Assembly (NCBI GenBank): GCA_964631945.1
Contig: CAZWAY010000001.1
Coordinates: forward strand, 62,001-126,000
Source: JABFRZ01 sp964631945
GTDB lineage: Bacteria; Planctomycetota; UBA1135; GCA-002686595
Length of the DNA: 64,000 nucleotides
Direction: 5' to 3'
Shown here: positions 36,999 through 44,676 of the stretch, in pieces
Layout: every line of letters begins with the position of its first letter
Position numbering within the stretch: position 1 is the stretch's first letter
The notes under the pieces: generated by a model
The model's input: only the letters and a program-made list of their open reading frames with translations
Told to the model about the DNA's origin: nothing
Database searches by the model: none
Made by a program: the position numbers and the translations under genes

Positions 36999-38312
36999 GT
37001 GGCCCGAGTGGGAGACGTGGGTCCGCGGACGGACATGACTCGACTCGAGCCCGACGAACTCAGGAGCTTCCTCCACTACGGCTTCGTTCCCCGGGTGCCA
37101 TCCGACCTGGGGTCGAAGCCCTGGTTCACGGCCGCGCCCGCGCTGCCAGCGGCACGCGAGGCCGTCGACGAGCAGGCCCTGCTCTCGCGCGGAGCCGAGG
37201 CCTTCCGCGCCGCCTGCGCCGACACCCACGGCGAGCTGCACATCGTGCCCCTGAGCGGCGGGCTCGACTCGCGCCTGATCCTGGGCACGCTGCTGCAGCT
37301 GGGCCTCGGCCGCCGCATGCTCGCGGTCACCTTCGGCACCCCGGGGACCCTGGACTTCGAGCTCGGCCGCGCGGTCGCACGCGCGGCGGGCGTGCGCCAT
37401 GAAGCGCTCGACCTCGCGACGCTCGAGCTGAGCGCGGAAGGCCTGGCCGGTTCCGTCGGGCCGGAGCCGTACTGGGTCCCGGTGTTCGAGGCCCACTACA
37501 ACGCCCAGGTCCCGCGTCGCTACGGCTCCGGTGCCGTGTACTGGAGCGGCATCATGGCCAACACCCTGAATGGCTCGCGCTACTGGCCCGAGCGCGAGGG
37601 CTCCTGGGAGGACGTGCGCGCGCAGTTCGCCGCGAGCAACCGCCTGGTTCGCTCCGTCGACCTCTGTCCCGGCTTCCGCGCCGAGTCCGTGCTGCCGCGC
37701 GCGCCGCTCGTCACGGGCGCGCGCCTGACCCTGACGGAGCAGATCGCCCTGGGAGTGCGCTACCCCTCCTGGTACGAGCCGTGCCTGCTGACGCCGGGCT
37801 TCGAGTACCGCACGCCCTTTCGCCACCCGAACTGGGTGGAGTTCACCCTGTCCCTGCCCGGACACCTGCGCCGCGGAGAGCGCTTCTTCCGGCGTGTGGC
37901 TCGGCACATGTGCCCCGAGCTCATGCGGCTGCCGGCCAAGAACCAGCTCGGCCTCGCGCTCGACGCACCGCCCTGGCGAGTCACCCTGAAGCGCACCTGG
38001 CAACGCGCCGAGCGGCTGGCGCGGCGGACGTTCCCGCGGCTCGTCCCGGGGCCCCCGTGCCTCACCAACTACGTCGACTTCGACGGCCAGCTGCGCCGCG
38101 AGACCGCGCTGCGCGCAGTCGTGCAGCGCCTGCTCGTGGACCTCGAGCGTCGCGCGCTCGTGAGCTGGATCGACCTGCCGGCGCTGTGGAACAGCCACGT
38201 GGGCTGGCGCGCGAACCACGGCCAGGCGCTGGCCCTGCTCGCCTCGCTGGAGATCCAGCTGCAGGTGCGCGAGGCGCCGGCGAGTCCCTTCGATGCTTCA
38301 CGAGGCCCGTGA
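36999..38312 (+). CDS. Asparagine-synthase-like ATP-pyrophosphatase protein
   Basis: A 437-residue protein with the synthetase half of class B asparagine synthetase. The PP-loop is LSGGLDSRLILGTLL (ATP pyrophosphate binding), followed by LAVTFGTPGTLDFELGRAVA and, further on, YEPCLLTPGFEYRTPF. The N-terminal glutaminase domain with Cys1 is absent, so it would depend on free ammonia or amidate or ligate another substrate, as such proteins do in exopolysaccharide or lasso-peptide-type clusters. GTG at 36999 has GGGAGGA upstream; ATG at 37035 is the alternative. The C-terminal half is Arg-rich. Confidence 0.82.
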   Translation: MARVGDVGPRTDMTRLEPDELRSFLHYGFVPRVPSDLGSKPWFTAAPALPAAREAVDEQALLSRGAEAFRAACADTHGELHIVPLSGGLDSRLILGTLLQLGLGRRMLAVTFGTPGTLDFELGRAVARAAGVRHEALDLATLELSAEGLAGSVGPEPYWVPVFEAHYNAQVPRRYGSGAVYWSGIMANTLNGSRYWPEREGSWEDVRAQFAASNRLVRSVDLCPGFRAESVLPRAPLVTGARLTLTEQIALGVRYPSWYEPCLLTPGFEYRTPFRHPNWVEFTLSLPGHLRRGERFFRRVARHMCPELMRLPAKNQLGLALDAPPWRVTLKRTWQRAERLARRTFPRLVPGPPCLTNYVDFDGQLRRETALRAVVQRLLVDLERRALVSWIDLPALWNSHVGWRANHGQALALLASLEIQLQVREAPASPFDASRGP

Positions 38313-38424
38313 CCTCCCGAGGCGTCTCATCCGCAGAGTTCCGGGTGACAAACGCGTAGCCCGGACGAGCTTCGCGCCCGCCAGGGTTATCCTCGTACGT
38401 CCGCACCCCCTAGCTCCCTTCCAC

Positions 38425-40110
38425 ATGCAACACCGCTCCTTCCTCCTCGCCGCCCTGACCTCGCTGTTCCTCTTCTCGGCCTGCGGTGGCGGCGGAGGCG
38501 GCGGGAGCGGCGCGACGGCCGACGTGTTGATCGGCGACGCGCCGCGCGACGACCTGCTGTCCTTCTCGGCGGTGATCCAGTCGGTGCGGTTGCAGCGCGA
38601 TGACCTGAGCTTCACCAGCGACCTGGTCGGCACGGTCGAGGTCGAGTTCCTCGGTCTGAACGGCGCGCTCGCCTTCCTCGTCAAGGGCCGCATCCCGGCC
38701 GGGACCTACGTGGCGGTCGAGATCGGCTTCGTCCCGGGGCAGTACCGTGCCCGGGCCGACGACAGCTCGCCGGTCACGATCGTGGCCGCGCAGGACACCT
38801 ACCTGGCGGCCCTGGCGGCGCCGCTCGTCGTGGTCGCCGGCCAGTACGTGCGCTTCTCGGTCGACCTCGACCTCCTGAACTCCCTCAGCGGCGTGGTCGC
38901 GAACGGCTCGATCGACTTCAGCCCGGGCGGTTCGTGCCACTCGAGCGACGGTTCGGACGATGCGCTGATCGACGAGCTCAAGGGCAAGGTCGTGAGCTCG
39001 AGCCAGGTCGACGGCACGGTGCTCGTGGACGGCTTCATCAACGACCCGCCCGTCTCCGTCGGGCGCGTCAGCGTGCACGTGGATGGCAGCGCGGTGCTGC
39101 TCGACAACGACAACCAGGTGCTGACGCTGGCGGCCTTCTTCGCGGCGCTCGTGCCCAACGTCACGCGCCTCGAGGTGCACGGCAACCTGAGCACGGGCGG
39201 TCGAGTCGAGGCCACGCGCATCGAGATCGAGGACGCGACCGGCTCGGGCGGCGACGCCATCGTACGCATCCGCGGGATCGTCACCGCGCTCGCGCCGCCG
39301 GAGCTGTCGCTGCAGGTCGCGCAGATCAAGGACGGCGCGAGCGTGGCCGAGCCCGTGCTCGCGACGCTGCCGGACCCGGACGTGATCCAGGTGGCCTTCG
39401 GCGCGGGCACGACCTTCAAGTTCGACTCGGGCGCGCTCACGAACGCGGGTTCGCTCGCGATCGGGCAGGAGGTGAAGGTGCGCTTCAGCGACTTCGTCGC
39501 GCCGCCCTTCCCGGCCAGCGAGATCGAGATCGACGACACGCCGGGCTTCCACGGCACGCTGACGGGCGTCGGCCCGCGCACGGAGACGCTGACCGTGCAC
39601 CTCGATGCGAGCGACCCGGCCGTGCGCGAGGGGCTCGTCGCCAGCGCGAGCACCGAGGTGCGCGTGACCCTGGGCGCCGCGGCGCTGGTGCTCGGCGTGC
39701 CGGCTGCGCCGCACCTGGCCCTGCCCGAGCTCGTCGCGGGCCTCGAGCTCGAACTCCATGGCCGGCTCTCCGGTCCGCCCTCCGCGCCGGTGATCGCCGC
39801 CGAGCGCGTGCTCCTGCGCCCCGGCTACCTGCGCCACTCGCTGCTCACCAACGTCGCCGCCGGCGGCGGCAACCTGGTGGTCGACGGGGGCGAGCACGTC
39901 GACTCCTTCGGCACCACCGTCAAGCCCGGCCCGCTGCAGGTCTGGCTCGAGGACGGCTGCACCTTCACGGGCGACGTGGGCTCGCGCGCGGAGTTCGAGG
40001 CGCTCTTCGGCGGACAGGCCTCGGGTCGCGCCCAGCTCGACGTGCTCGGCCTGGGCAACGGCTACGAGAACGAGGTGCGCGCCTTCGCGCTGCGCGTGAC
40101 GCGGCTGTAG
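38425..40110 (+). CDS. DUF4382/DUF5666-like lipoprotein
   Basis: A 561-residue lipoprotein: MQHRSFLLAALTSLFLFSAC (lipobox Cys20) followed by a poly-Gly linker. Residues about 30-160 (ADVLIGDAPRDDLLSFSAVI, SVRLQ, GRIPAGTYVAVEIGFVPGQY) match DUF4382. The remainder has OB-like beta modules with KGKVVSSSQVDGTVLVDG, VRIRGIVTALAPPELSLQV and HGTLTGVGPRTETLTV, resembling DUF5666 repeats. It probably sits on the outer face of a membrane. ATG at 38425 is set by the signal peptide. Function unknown. Confidence 0.8.
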   Translation: MQHRSFLLAALTSLFLFSACGGGGGGGSGATADVLIGDAPRDDLLSFSAVIQSVRLQRDDLSFTSDLVGTVEVEFLGLNGALAFLVKGRIPAGTYVAVEIGFVPGQYRARADDSSPVTIVAAQDTYLAALAAPLVVVAGQYVRFSVDLDLLNSLSGVVANGSIDFSPGGSCHSSDGSDDALIDELKGKVVSSSQVDGTVLVDGFINDPPVSVGRVSVHVDGSAVLLDNDNQVLTLAAFFAALVPNVTRLEVHGNLSTGGRVEATRIEIEDATGSGGDAIVRIRGIVTALAPPELSLQVAQIKDGASVAEPVLATLPDPDVIQVAFGAGTTFKFDSGALTNAGSLAIGQEVKVRFSDFVAPPFPASEIEIDDTPGFHGTLTGVGPRTETLTVHLDASDPAVREGLVASASTEVRVTLGAAALVLGVPAAPHLALPELVAGLELELHGRLSGPPSAPVIAAERVLLRPGYLRHSLLTNVAAGGGNLVVDGGEHVDSFGTTVKPGPLQVWLEDGCTFTGDVGSRAEFEALFGGQASGRAQLDVLGLGNGYENEVRAFALRVTRL

Positions 40111-40224
40111 CGGCACCGAGCGCGACGACATGGCCGCCCCTCAGGCTCGCGGGCCTCTCTGGCCGATCTGAGGCACGTCGAGCGGTCGCCAGCGTCCGTG
40201 GCGTGGCCGCCGCTGGCTCCACCC

Positions 40225-40668
40225 ATGGGGAATCGATTCGAACGACTCGGCTCCTGGTCGTGCGCACTCCTCTTCGTCGCCATGATCGCCCAGGCCCTGT
40301 CCGGCTGGAGCCCCTGGGCTGCCGGGGCGTTCCTCGCGTCGGCCGCGGTCGGGCTCGCTGCCGTCTGGCTCACCGGGCGTCGCCGGCGCGCGCTCGGCTA
40401 CTGGGTCGAGTACCTGTCGCCTGCGCAGGTGCGCGGCGAAGCCGGGGCATTCTGCGTCGTCTACCATGAGCGCGGGCTCAGCCTGTGGCTCTCCGGGCGC
40501 GAGCTCTCGCCCCCGGCGAGGTGGAAGCTGCGGGTGCCGGACGCGGCGGGGTGGCGGCGCGAGACAGCCGAGTGGGCGCACGACCGCCGGGACGAGATCC
40601 TGGAGCGCGTCCGGGCCAATGCCATCGTCGCGAGGCGCTGTGAGCTCGAGGAAGCCAGCGCGGCCTGA
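40225..40668 (+). CDS. Small membrane protein, unknown function
   Basis: A 147-residue protein with two N-terminal transmembrane helices (LLFVAMIAQALSGW and GAFLASAAVGLAAVWLTG), a basic RRRR turn and a soluble C-terminal part (LGYWVEYLSPAQVRGEAGAF, ERVRANAIVARR). A GTG at 40198 in the same frame would add nine residues. No family is recognised and the start is uncertain. Confidence 0.6.
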   Translation: MGNRFERLGSWSCALLFVAMIAQALSGWSPWAAGAFLASAAVGLAAVWLTGRRRRALGYWVEYLSPAQVRGEAGAFCVVYHERGLSLWLSGRELSPPARWKLRVPDAAGWRRETAEWAHDRRDEILERVRANAIVARRCELEEASAA

Positions 40669-40879
40669 GGCCTCGTCGAGCCCCCGGCCCGGCGAAGTCG
40701 CTGCAGGTGTGACCGCCTCGGACGACGGGCACTACCCCTGGACGGCGCATCGGCCGTGCACGGGCGCGTGGCCGAGGCTGGCGCCGACCGCGGGGATCCC
40801 GGATCGGCCCGCCGGCCGGCGACCGATTCGCTAGTCTGGGACCCGTCCGGGCTCACGCCCCTTGCAGAGGAGTTCTTCG

Positions 40880-41857
40880 ATGAAACAGCGGACCCTCCTG
40901 GTTCCGACGCTCACGACCCTGCTCTTGGCCTGGTTGTCGTCGAGCTCGGACGCGATGTGATGACGAGGCGGCTCCTCCGGTCGCGGAGGAGGAGGCGGCT
41001 CCGTGGGAGCCCCTAGCGGCGGTACGGGATCCGGCGCACCGAGTGCGCGTGGCCCTGGAGCGAACCCTGCGGCCCCCGGGGCCCCGACCGGACCGGCTGT
41101 GCCCGGGACTCCGGCGACGGGCGCCCAGGGCTCCGGCCTGATGCCGAAGACGCGCGGCCCGACGAGCCGCGAGACCCTGAGGATCCACTGGGAGCACGCC
41201 ACCGCGCCCGGCTCGGCGGCGAACGCTGCCGATGGGCGCACGGCCGCCGTGCTGCAGCGCAGCGCGCTGTCGCCCGACGAAGCCATGGCGGCCCTGCGCG
41301 GCGAGGATCGGCGTCCGCTGCTGGTGCTGCGCGAATGCCTGCAGTGCTCGGGCACCGAGGACGCGCTCATGAGCAGCAAGGAGGACAACGAACGCACCTA
41401 CCTGCTCACGCGCTGGTTCCATTGCGTCAAGCTCTCGCCGGACGTGCTCGAGGCGGACCATCCGTTCCGCAACCTGTTCCCCGGCGACAAGCCCGCGCAC
41501 CTGTTCCTCGCCAACTGGGACGGGAGCGGACGTCACGACCTCGAGGGCGAGCACTCCCGGCGCGAGCTGTGGGGCGCGATGGAGAAGGCCATCGCGGCCA
41601 ACTACCGGCTGGAGCACGAGCCCGCGCTGCGCGAGCTGACGAAGCGTCTGGACTCGCTCGACGAGCTCGACTCGGCGATCGCGGACAAGGAAACGCGCTT
41701 CGAGCTGGCGGTCGCCGCGGGCGAACGACCGGCCAAGGTCGAGAAGCTGCGCGCCTCCTTGGACGAGGACCGCAAGCGACGGAGCGAGATCCTGGCGCAG
41801 GCCGTGCGTCTCTCGCAGCTGGAGCTGACCCCGATCGAGCCCGCGCCGGCCCGCTGA
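40880..41857 (+). CDS. Exported thioredoxin-like protein with two in-frame UGA codons (candidate selenoprotein)
   Basis: ATG at 40880 (AGGAG 8 bases upstream) encodes a signal peptide: KQR, a hydrophobic core TLLVPTLTTLLLAWL, and a cleavage site near SSSDA-M. Codons 27 and 28 are both UGA (40958-40963). The same frame then stays open to 41857: a Gly/Pro/Ala-rich linker of about 65 residues, then a thioredoxin-like domain with C153-LQ-C156 in LLVLRECLQCSGTED, a helical part and an ARELTKRL-type coiled end. Full length would be 325 residues. A standard caller would start at GTG 41003 and lose the signal peptide. Its stop overlaps the next gene's ATG, so the 3' end is real. Alternatives: nonsense mutation, sequence error, or an internal start of a cytosolic protein. 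Confidence 0.55.
40972..40991 (+). promoter_or_regulatory. Candidate bacterial SECIS hairpin after tandem UGA
   Basis: CTCCTCCG and CGGAGGAG form a perfect 8-bp stem around a GTCG loop. The loop begins 16 bases after the second UGA and 19 after the first, and starts with G, as expected for a bSECIS. The stem is in a Gly-rich coding region that can form such hairpins by chance. Confidence 0.4.
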
Positions 41858-43005
41858 TGCCCGCGCGCATCGGCGCGATCGCCCTGGTGCTGCTCGTGCT
41901 CGGACACGTTCCGGGCGCGGCAGCCCAGGGCAAGCCGCCCGAGCCGCCGCCCGAGATCGATCCCTACACCAAGGGCGTCCCAGAACGCCTCGAGCAGGCG
42001 GGCTATCGCTCGTTCGGCCCGTTCCTGTTCGGGAAGGAACCGAGCGACACCGTCCGCGCGCGGCTCGGTGGCCTGCCCATCCTGTGGGTCGAGACCGCGC
42101 ACTTCCGCCTGGGCTCGACGCTCGCGGAGTACCTGCCGCAGCCGGAGGAGACCGAGCAGCTGCGCGGCGAGCTGGCGCGCCTGCGCGAGCGCGTGCCGGG
42201 CGTGCCGGCGAAGGCCAGGCGCCTGGATCCGTGGCTGCGGCTGCACCTCTATGCGCAGCGCCTGGAAGAGCTGCACGCCGCGGTCGCGCAGCGCCTCGGG
42301 CTGACGCTCGCGCCCGGCGGCGCGGGCGCCAAGGGTCCGGGCCCGAGCCTGGGCTTGCGCGAGAAGTTCAGCGTGCTCCTCGCCCAGAAGGAGAGCACGC
42401 TGGCGCGCTTCACGCGCGAGTACGTCGGCAGCGAGCAGCCCGGCTCGTGCTTCCACCACTTCCGCGAGCAGGACACGCTCTTCTTCGGGATCAGCGAGGA
42501 GAGCCTGAAGCTCTTCGACTCGGACCTGCACTTCGCCGTCGCGCACGGCGTCACGCAGCTCCTGGTGCTCAGCCTGGACGGGTTCGCGCGCCTGCCGCCC
42601 GACTGGTGGCTGCAGGGGCTCGCGCTGTGGTTCGCGCGCGAGCGTCAGCCGCGCAGCCTGATCTACGCGCGTCCCGGCGGCGAGGTGCAACCCGGCGAGC
42701 GCCTGACGGACTGGGAGCCGATCGTGCGCGGTCGCGTGGAGTACTCGGCCACCATGGGCTGGGCGGACATGCTCGCGCGCCCGAGCTGGCGCGAGCAGGC
42801 CTTCGGCGACAACGTCGTGCTGTGGTCGCGCATCGACTTCCTGCTGCGCGAGGACCTGGCCCGCGGGCTCGTGCCCCTGCTGCACGGGCCGCCGGGACCG
42901 CTCTCCGACAGCGCCACGGCCCTGGCGCGCGTCTCGGGAGGCGACCTCGAAGCCCTCGAGCGCCGCTGGTGCGCGTGGGTCCGCGCGCACTATCGCGCGA
43001 AGTGA
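41857..43005 (+). CDS. Exported protein with degenerate peptidase-like region
   Basis: A 382-residue protein whose ATG overlaps the stop of the thioredoxin-like gene (TGATG), so the two are translationally coupled. A signal peptide (ALVLLVLGHVPGAAAQ) precedes LPILWVETAHFRLGSTL and a helical middle. FAVAHGVTQLLVLSLDG and PPDWWLQGLALWFARER recall gluzincin (peptidase MA-like) proteins, but the HExxH Glu is replaced (AHGVTQ), so catalytic activity is doubtful. Probably a periplasmic partner of the upstream redox protein. Confidence 0.78.
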   Translation: MPARIGAIALVLLVLGHVPGAAAQGKPPEPPPEIDPYTKGVPERLEQAGYRSFGPFLFGKEPSDTVRARLGGLPILWVETAHFRLGSTLAEYLPQPEETEQLRGELARLRERVPGVPAKARRLDPWLRLHLYAQRLEELHAAVAQRLGLTLAPGGAGAKGPGPSLGLREKFSVLLAQKESTLARFTREYVGSEQPGSCFHHFREQDTLFFGISEESLKLFDSDLHFAVAHGVTQLLVLSLDGFARLPPDWWLQGLALWFARERQPRSLIYARPGGEVQPGERLTDWEPIVRGRVEYSATMGWADMLARPSWREQAFGDNVVLWSRIDFLLREDLARGLVPLLHGPPGPLSDSATALARVSGGDLEALERRWCAWVRAHYRAK

Positions 43006-43100
43006 GCCCGGAGCAGCGCAAGAGCGCCCAGGCCGAATCCCCCTTGTCGGGCAGCCGTGACCCGGCCGACCGACCGTGCGGGTCCCTACTAGAGCGCAGC

Positions 43101-43529
43101 CTAGCGATCGCGCTCCCCGAGCACGGTCACGCTGACGCGGCGCTCGTGGGGCCGGTGGCGGTGCTCGTAGAGGTAGAGCCCCTGCCAGGTGCCGAGGTCC
43201 AGGCGTCCGTCGCGCACCGGCAGGACCAGCGAGGTCTGGGTCAGAGCGCTGCGCACGTGGGCGGGCATGTCGTCCGGGCCCTCGGCCGTGTGCTCGAACA
43301 GCGGATCCCCGTCCGGCACGGCGCGCGCGAGCCAGGCCTCGAGGTCGCGCCGCACGGCGGGATCGGCGTTCTCGCACACGAGCAAGGCCGCGCTGGTGTG
43401 ATGCACGAACACGGTCGCCACGCCGCGCGTCATGCCCGCCGCCGCCACGATCGCGTCGACCTCGCGCGTGAGCTCGAAGGTCCCGCGGCCCCGGGTGGTG
43501 AGCCGGATAGAATCCTGGTGCACGGGCAC
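43101..43529 (-). CDS. YjbQ family protein (UPF0047)
   Basis: A 142-residue protein with the YjbQ signature: FVHHTSAALLVCENADPAVRRDLE, HVRSALTQTSLVLPVRDGRLDLGTWQGLYLYEHR. The conserved His and Asp residues of the trimeric fold are present. E. coli YjbQ has weak thiamine-phosphate-synthase activity; the true role is unsettled. The start is GTG at 43529; another GTG two codons later is possible. Confidence 0.92.
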   Translation of the reverse strand: MPVHQDSIRLTTRGRGTFELTREVDAIVAAAGMTRGVATVFVHHTSAALLVCENADPAVRRDLEAWLARAVPDGDPLFEHTAEGPDDMPAHVRSALTQTSLVLPVRDGRLDLGTWQGLYLYEHRHRPHERRVSVTVLGERDR

Positions 43530-43572
43530 GCCGCGAGCGTAACCGACGGCGCTGGTCGCAGCGCTGCGCGGC

Positions 43573-44466
43573 CTACGTCTTCGAGGCCTGGAAGATGCTC
43601 TCGATCGCGGTGTCGAGGGCCTTGTCGAACTCGGCCGCGGACTGCTGCGCGCTCAGGCCCTCGGTCAGGGCGCGCGAGAAGCTCGCGATCATGCCGTGGT
43701 TCCTGGCCAGCTTCTTGTTCGCCTCCTCGCGCGAGTAGCCGCCCGAGAGGGCCACGACGCGCAGCACGTTGCGGTGCTGGATGCAGTCCGTGTAGAAGTC
43801 GTCCTGGCTGGGCAGGGTCAGCTTGAGCATGACCTTCTGGTCGGGAGCCAGCTTGCCGAGCTGCGCCAGCAGTTGCTGCTTCAGGAGCACCTCGGCCTCG
43901 GCCTTCTGCGGGCTCTTGATGTCCACCTCGGGCTCGATGATCGGCACCAGGCCGGCGGCCAGGATCTGGCGGGCGACCTGGAACTGCTGCTCGACCACGG
44001 CCTTGATGCCGGCGGGGTTGGCCAGCTTGACGACCGAGCGCATCTTGGTGCCGAAGACCTCGTGCTCCTTCGCGCGCGCGAGCAGCTTGCCCAGCTCCGG
44101 CATGGCCTTCATGACCTGCACGCCGTCCTTCTCGTCGGCCAGCCCCTTGTCCACCTTCAGGAACGGCACGACCTGCTTCACGTCCCACAGGTAGCGCGAG
44201 GTGGGCTTGCCGAGGATCGAGCGGTCCATCGTGTCCTCGAACAGGATCGCGCCCAGGATGCGCTTCCCGCTGAAGCTCGGGCTGGTGATGATGCGCGTGC
44301 GCATCTCGTGCACCTTGTCGAACATCTGCGCATCGCCCGAGTACGCGCTCTCCGGGACGCCGTACAGCTTCAACGCCTTGGGCGTGCTGCCGCCGCTCTG
44401 GTCCAGGGCCGCGATGAAACCGGGCTGGGTCTTCGCCTTCTCGAATTGCTTGTCGAACGTGCTCAT
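43573..44466 (-). CDS. Class I fructose-bisphosphate aldolase
   Basis: A 297-residue cytoplasmic aldolase that cleaves fructose-1,6-bisphosphate to dihydroxyacetone phosphate and glyceraldehyde 3-phosphate by a Schiff base. Family motifs: FIAALDQSGGSTPKALKLYG, ILGAILFEDTMDR, VPFLKVDKGL, GLVPIIEPEVDIKS and VMLKLTLPSQDDFY (with the Schiff-base Lys region), plus ALSGGYSREEANKKLARNHG for phosphate binding. The length matches the bacterial class I (FdaB-type) enzymes. The start at 44466 gives the usual MSTFDKQFEKAK N-terminus. Confidence 0.95.
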   Translation of the reverse strand: MSTFDKQFEKAKTQPGFIAALDQSGGSTPKALKLYGVPESAYSGDAQMFDKVHEMRTRIITSPSFSGKRILGAILFEDTMDRSILGKPTSRYLWDVKQVVPFLKVDKGLADEKDGVQVMKAMPELGKLLARAKEHEVFGTKMRSVVKLANPAGIKAVVEQQFQVARQILAAGLVPIIEPEVDIKSPQKAEAEVLLKQQLLAQLGKLAPDQKVMLKLTLPSQDDFYTDCIQHRNVLRVVALSGGYSREEANKKLARNHGMIASFSRALTEGLSAQQSAAEFDKALDTAIESIFQASKT

Positions 44467-44676
44467 GGGACTCGTGGCTTCGTGGGGCGCGCGGACCCGG
44501 ACGCGATCCTCGCGCCGGAGTCTCCGGATCGGGACAGGGACGGTCCGAGAGGATAGCGCCCCGAGCGCCGCCATCCACTCTCTCGGACCCTGGCGCCGAA
44601 GGCGGCGCTCGCGCTCGACCAGGTCGAGTTCCTGGTTCCTCGGAGCACGAAGCGCGATGCTGTAGCGCAGTCTCCC

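Noticed and set aside
41003..41857. A cytosolic thioredoxin-like protein starting at GTG 41003
   Set aside because: Possible, but the in-frame upstream start has a good ribosome site and signal peptide, and the downstream coupled gene is also exported, so I favour the longer UGA-containing gene.
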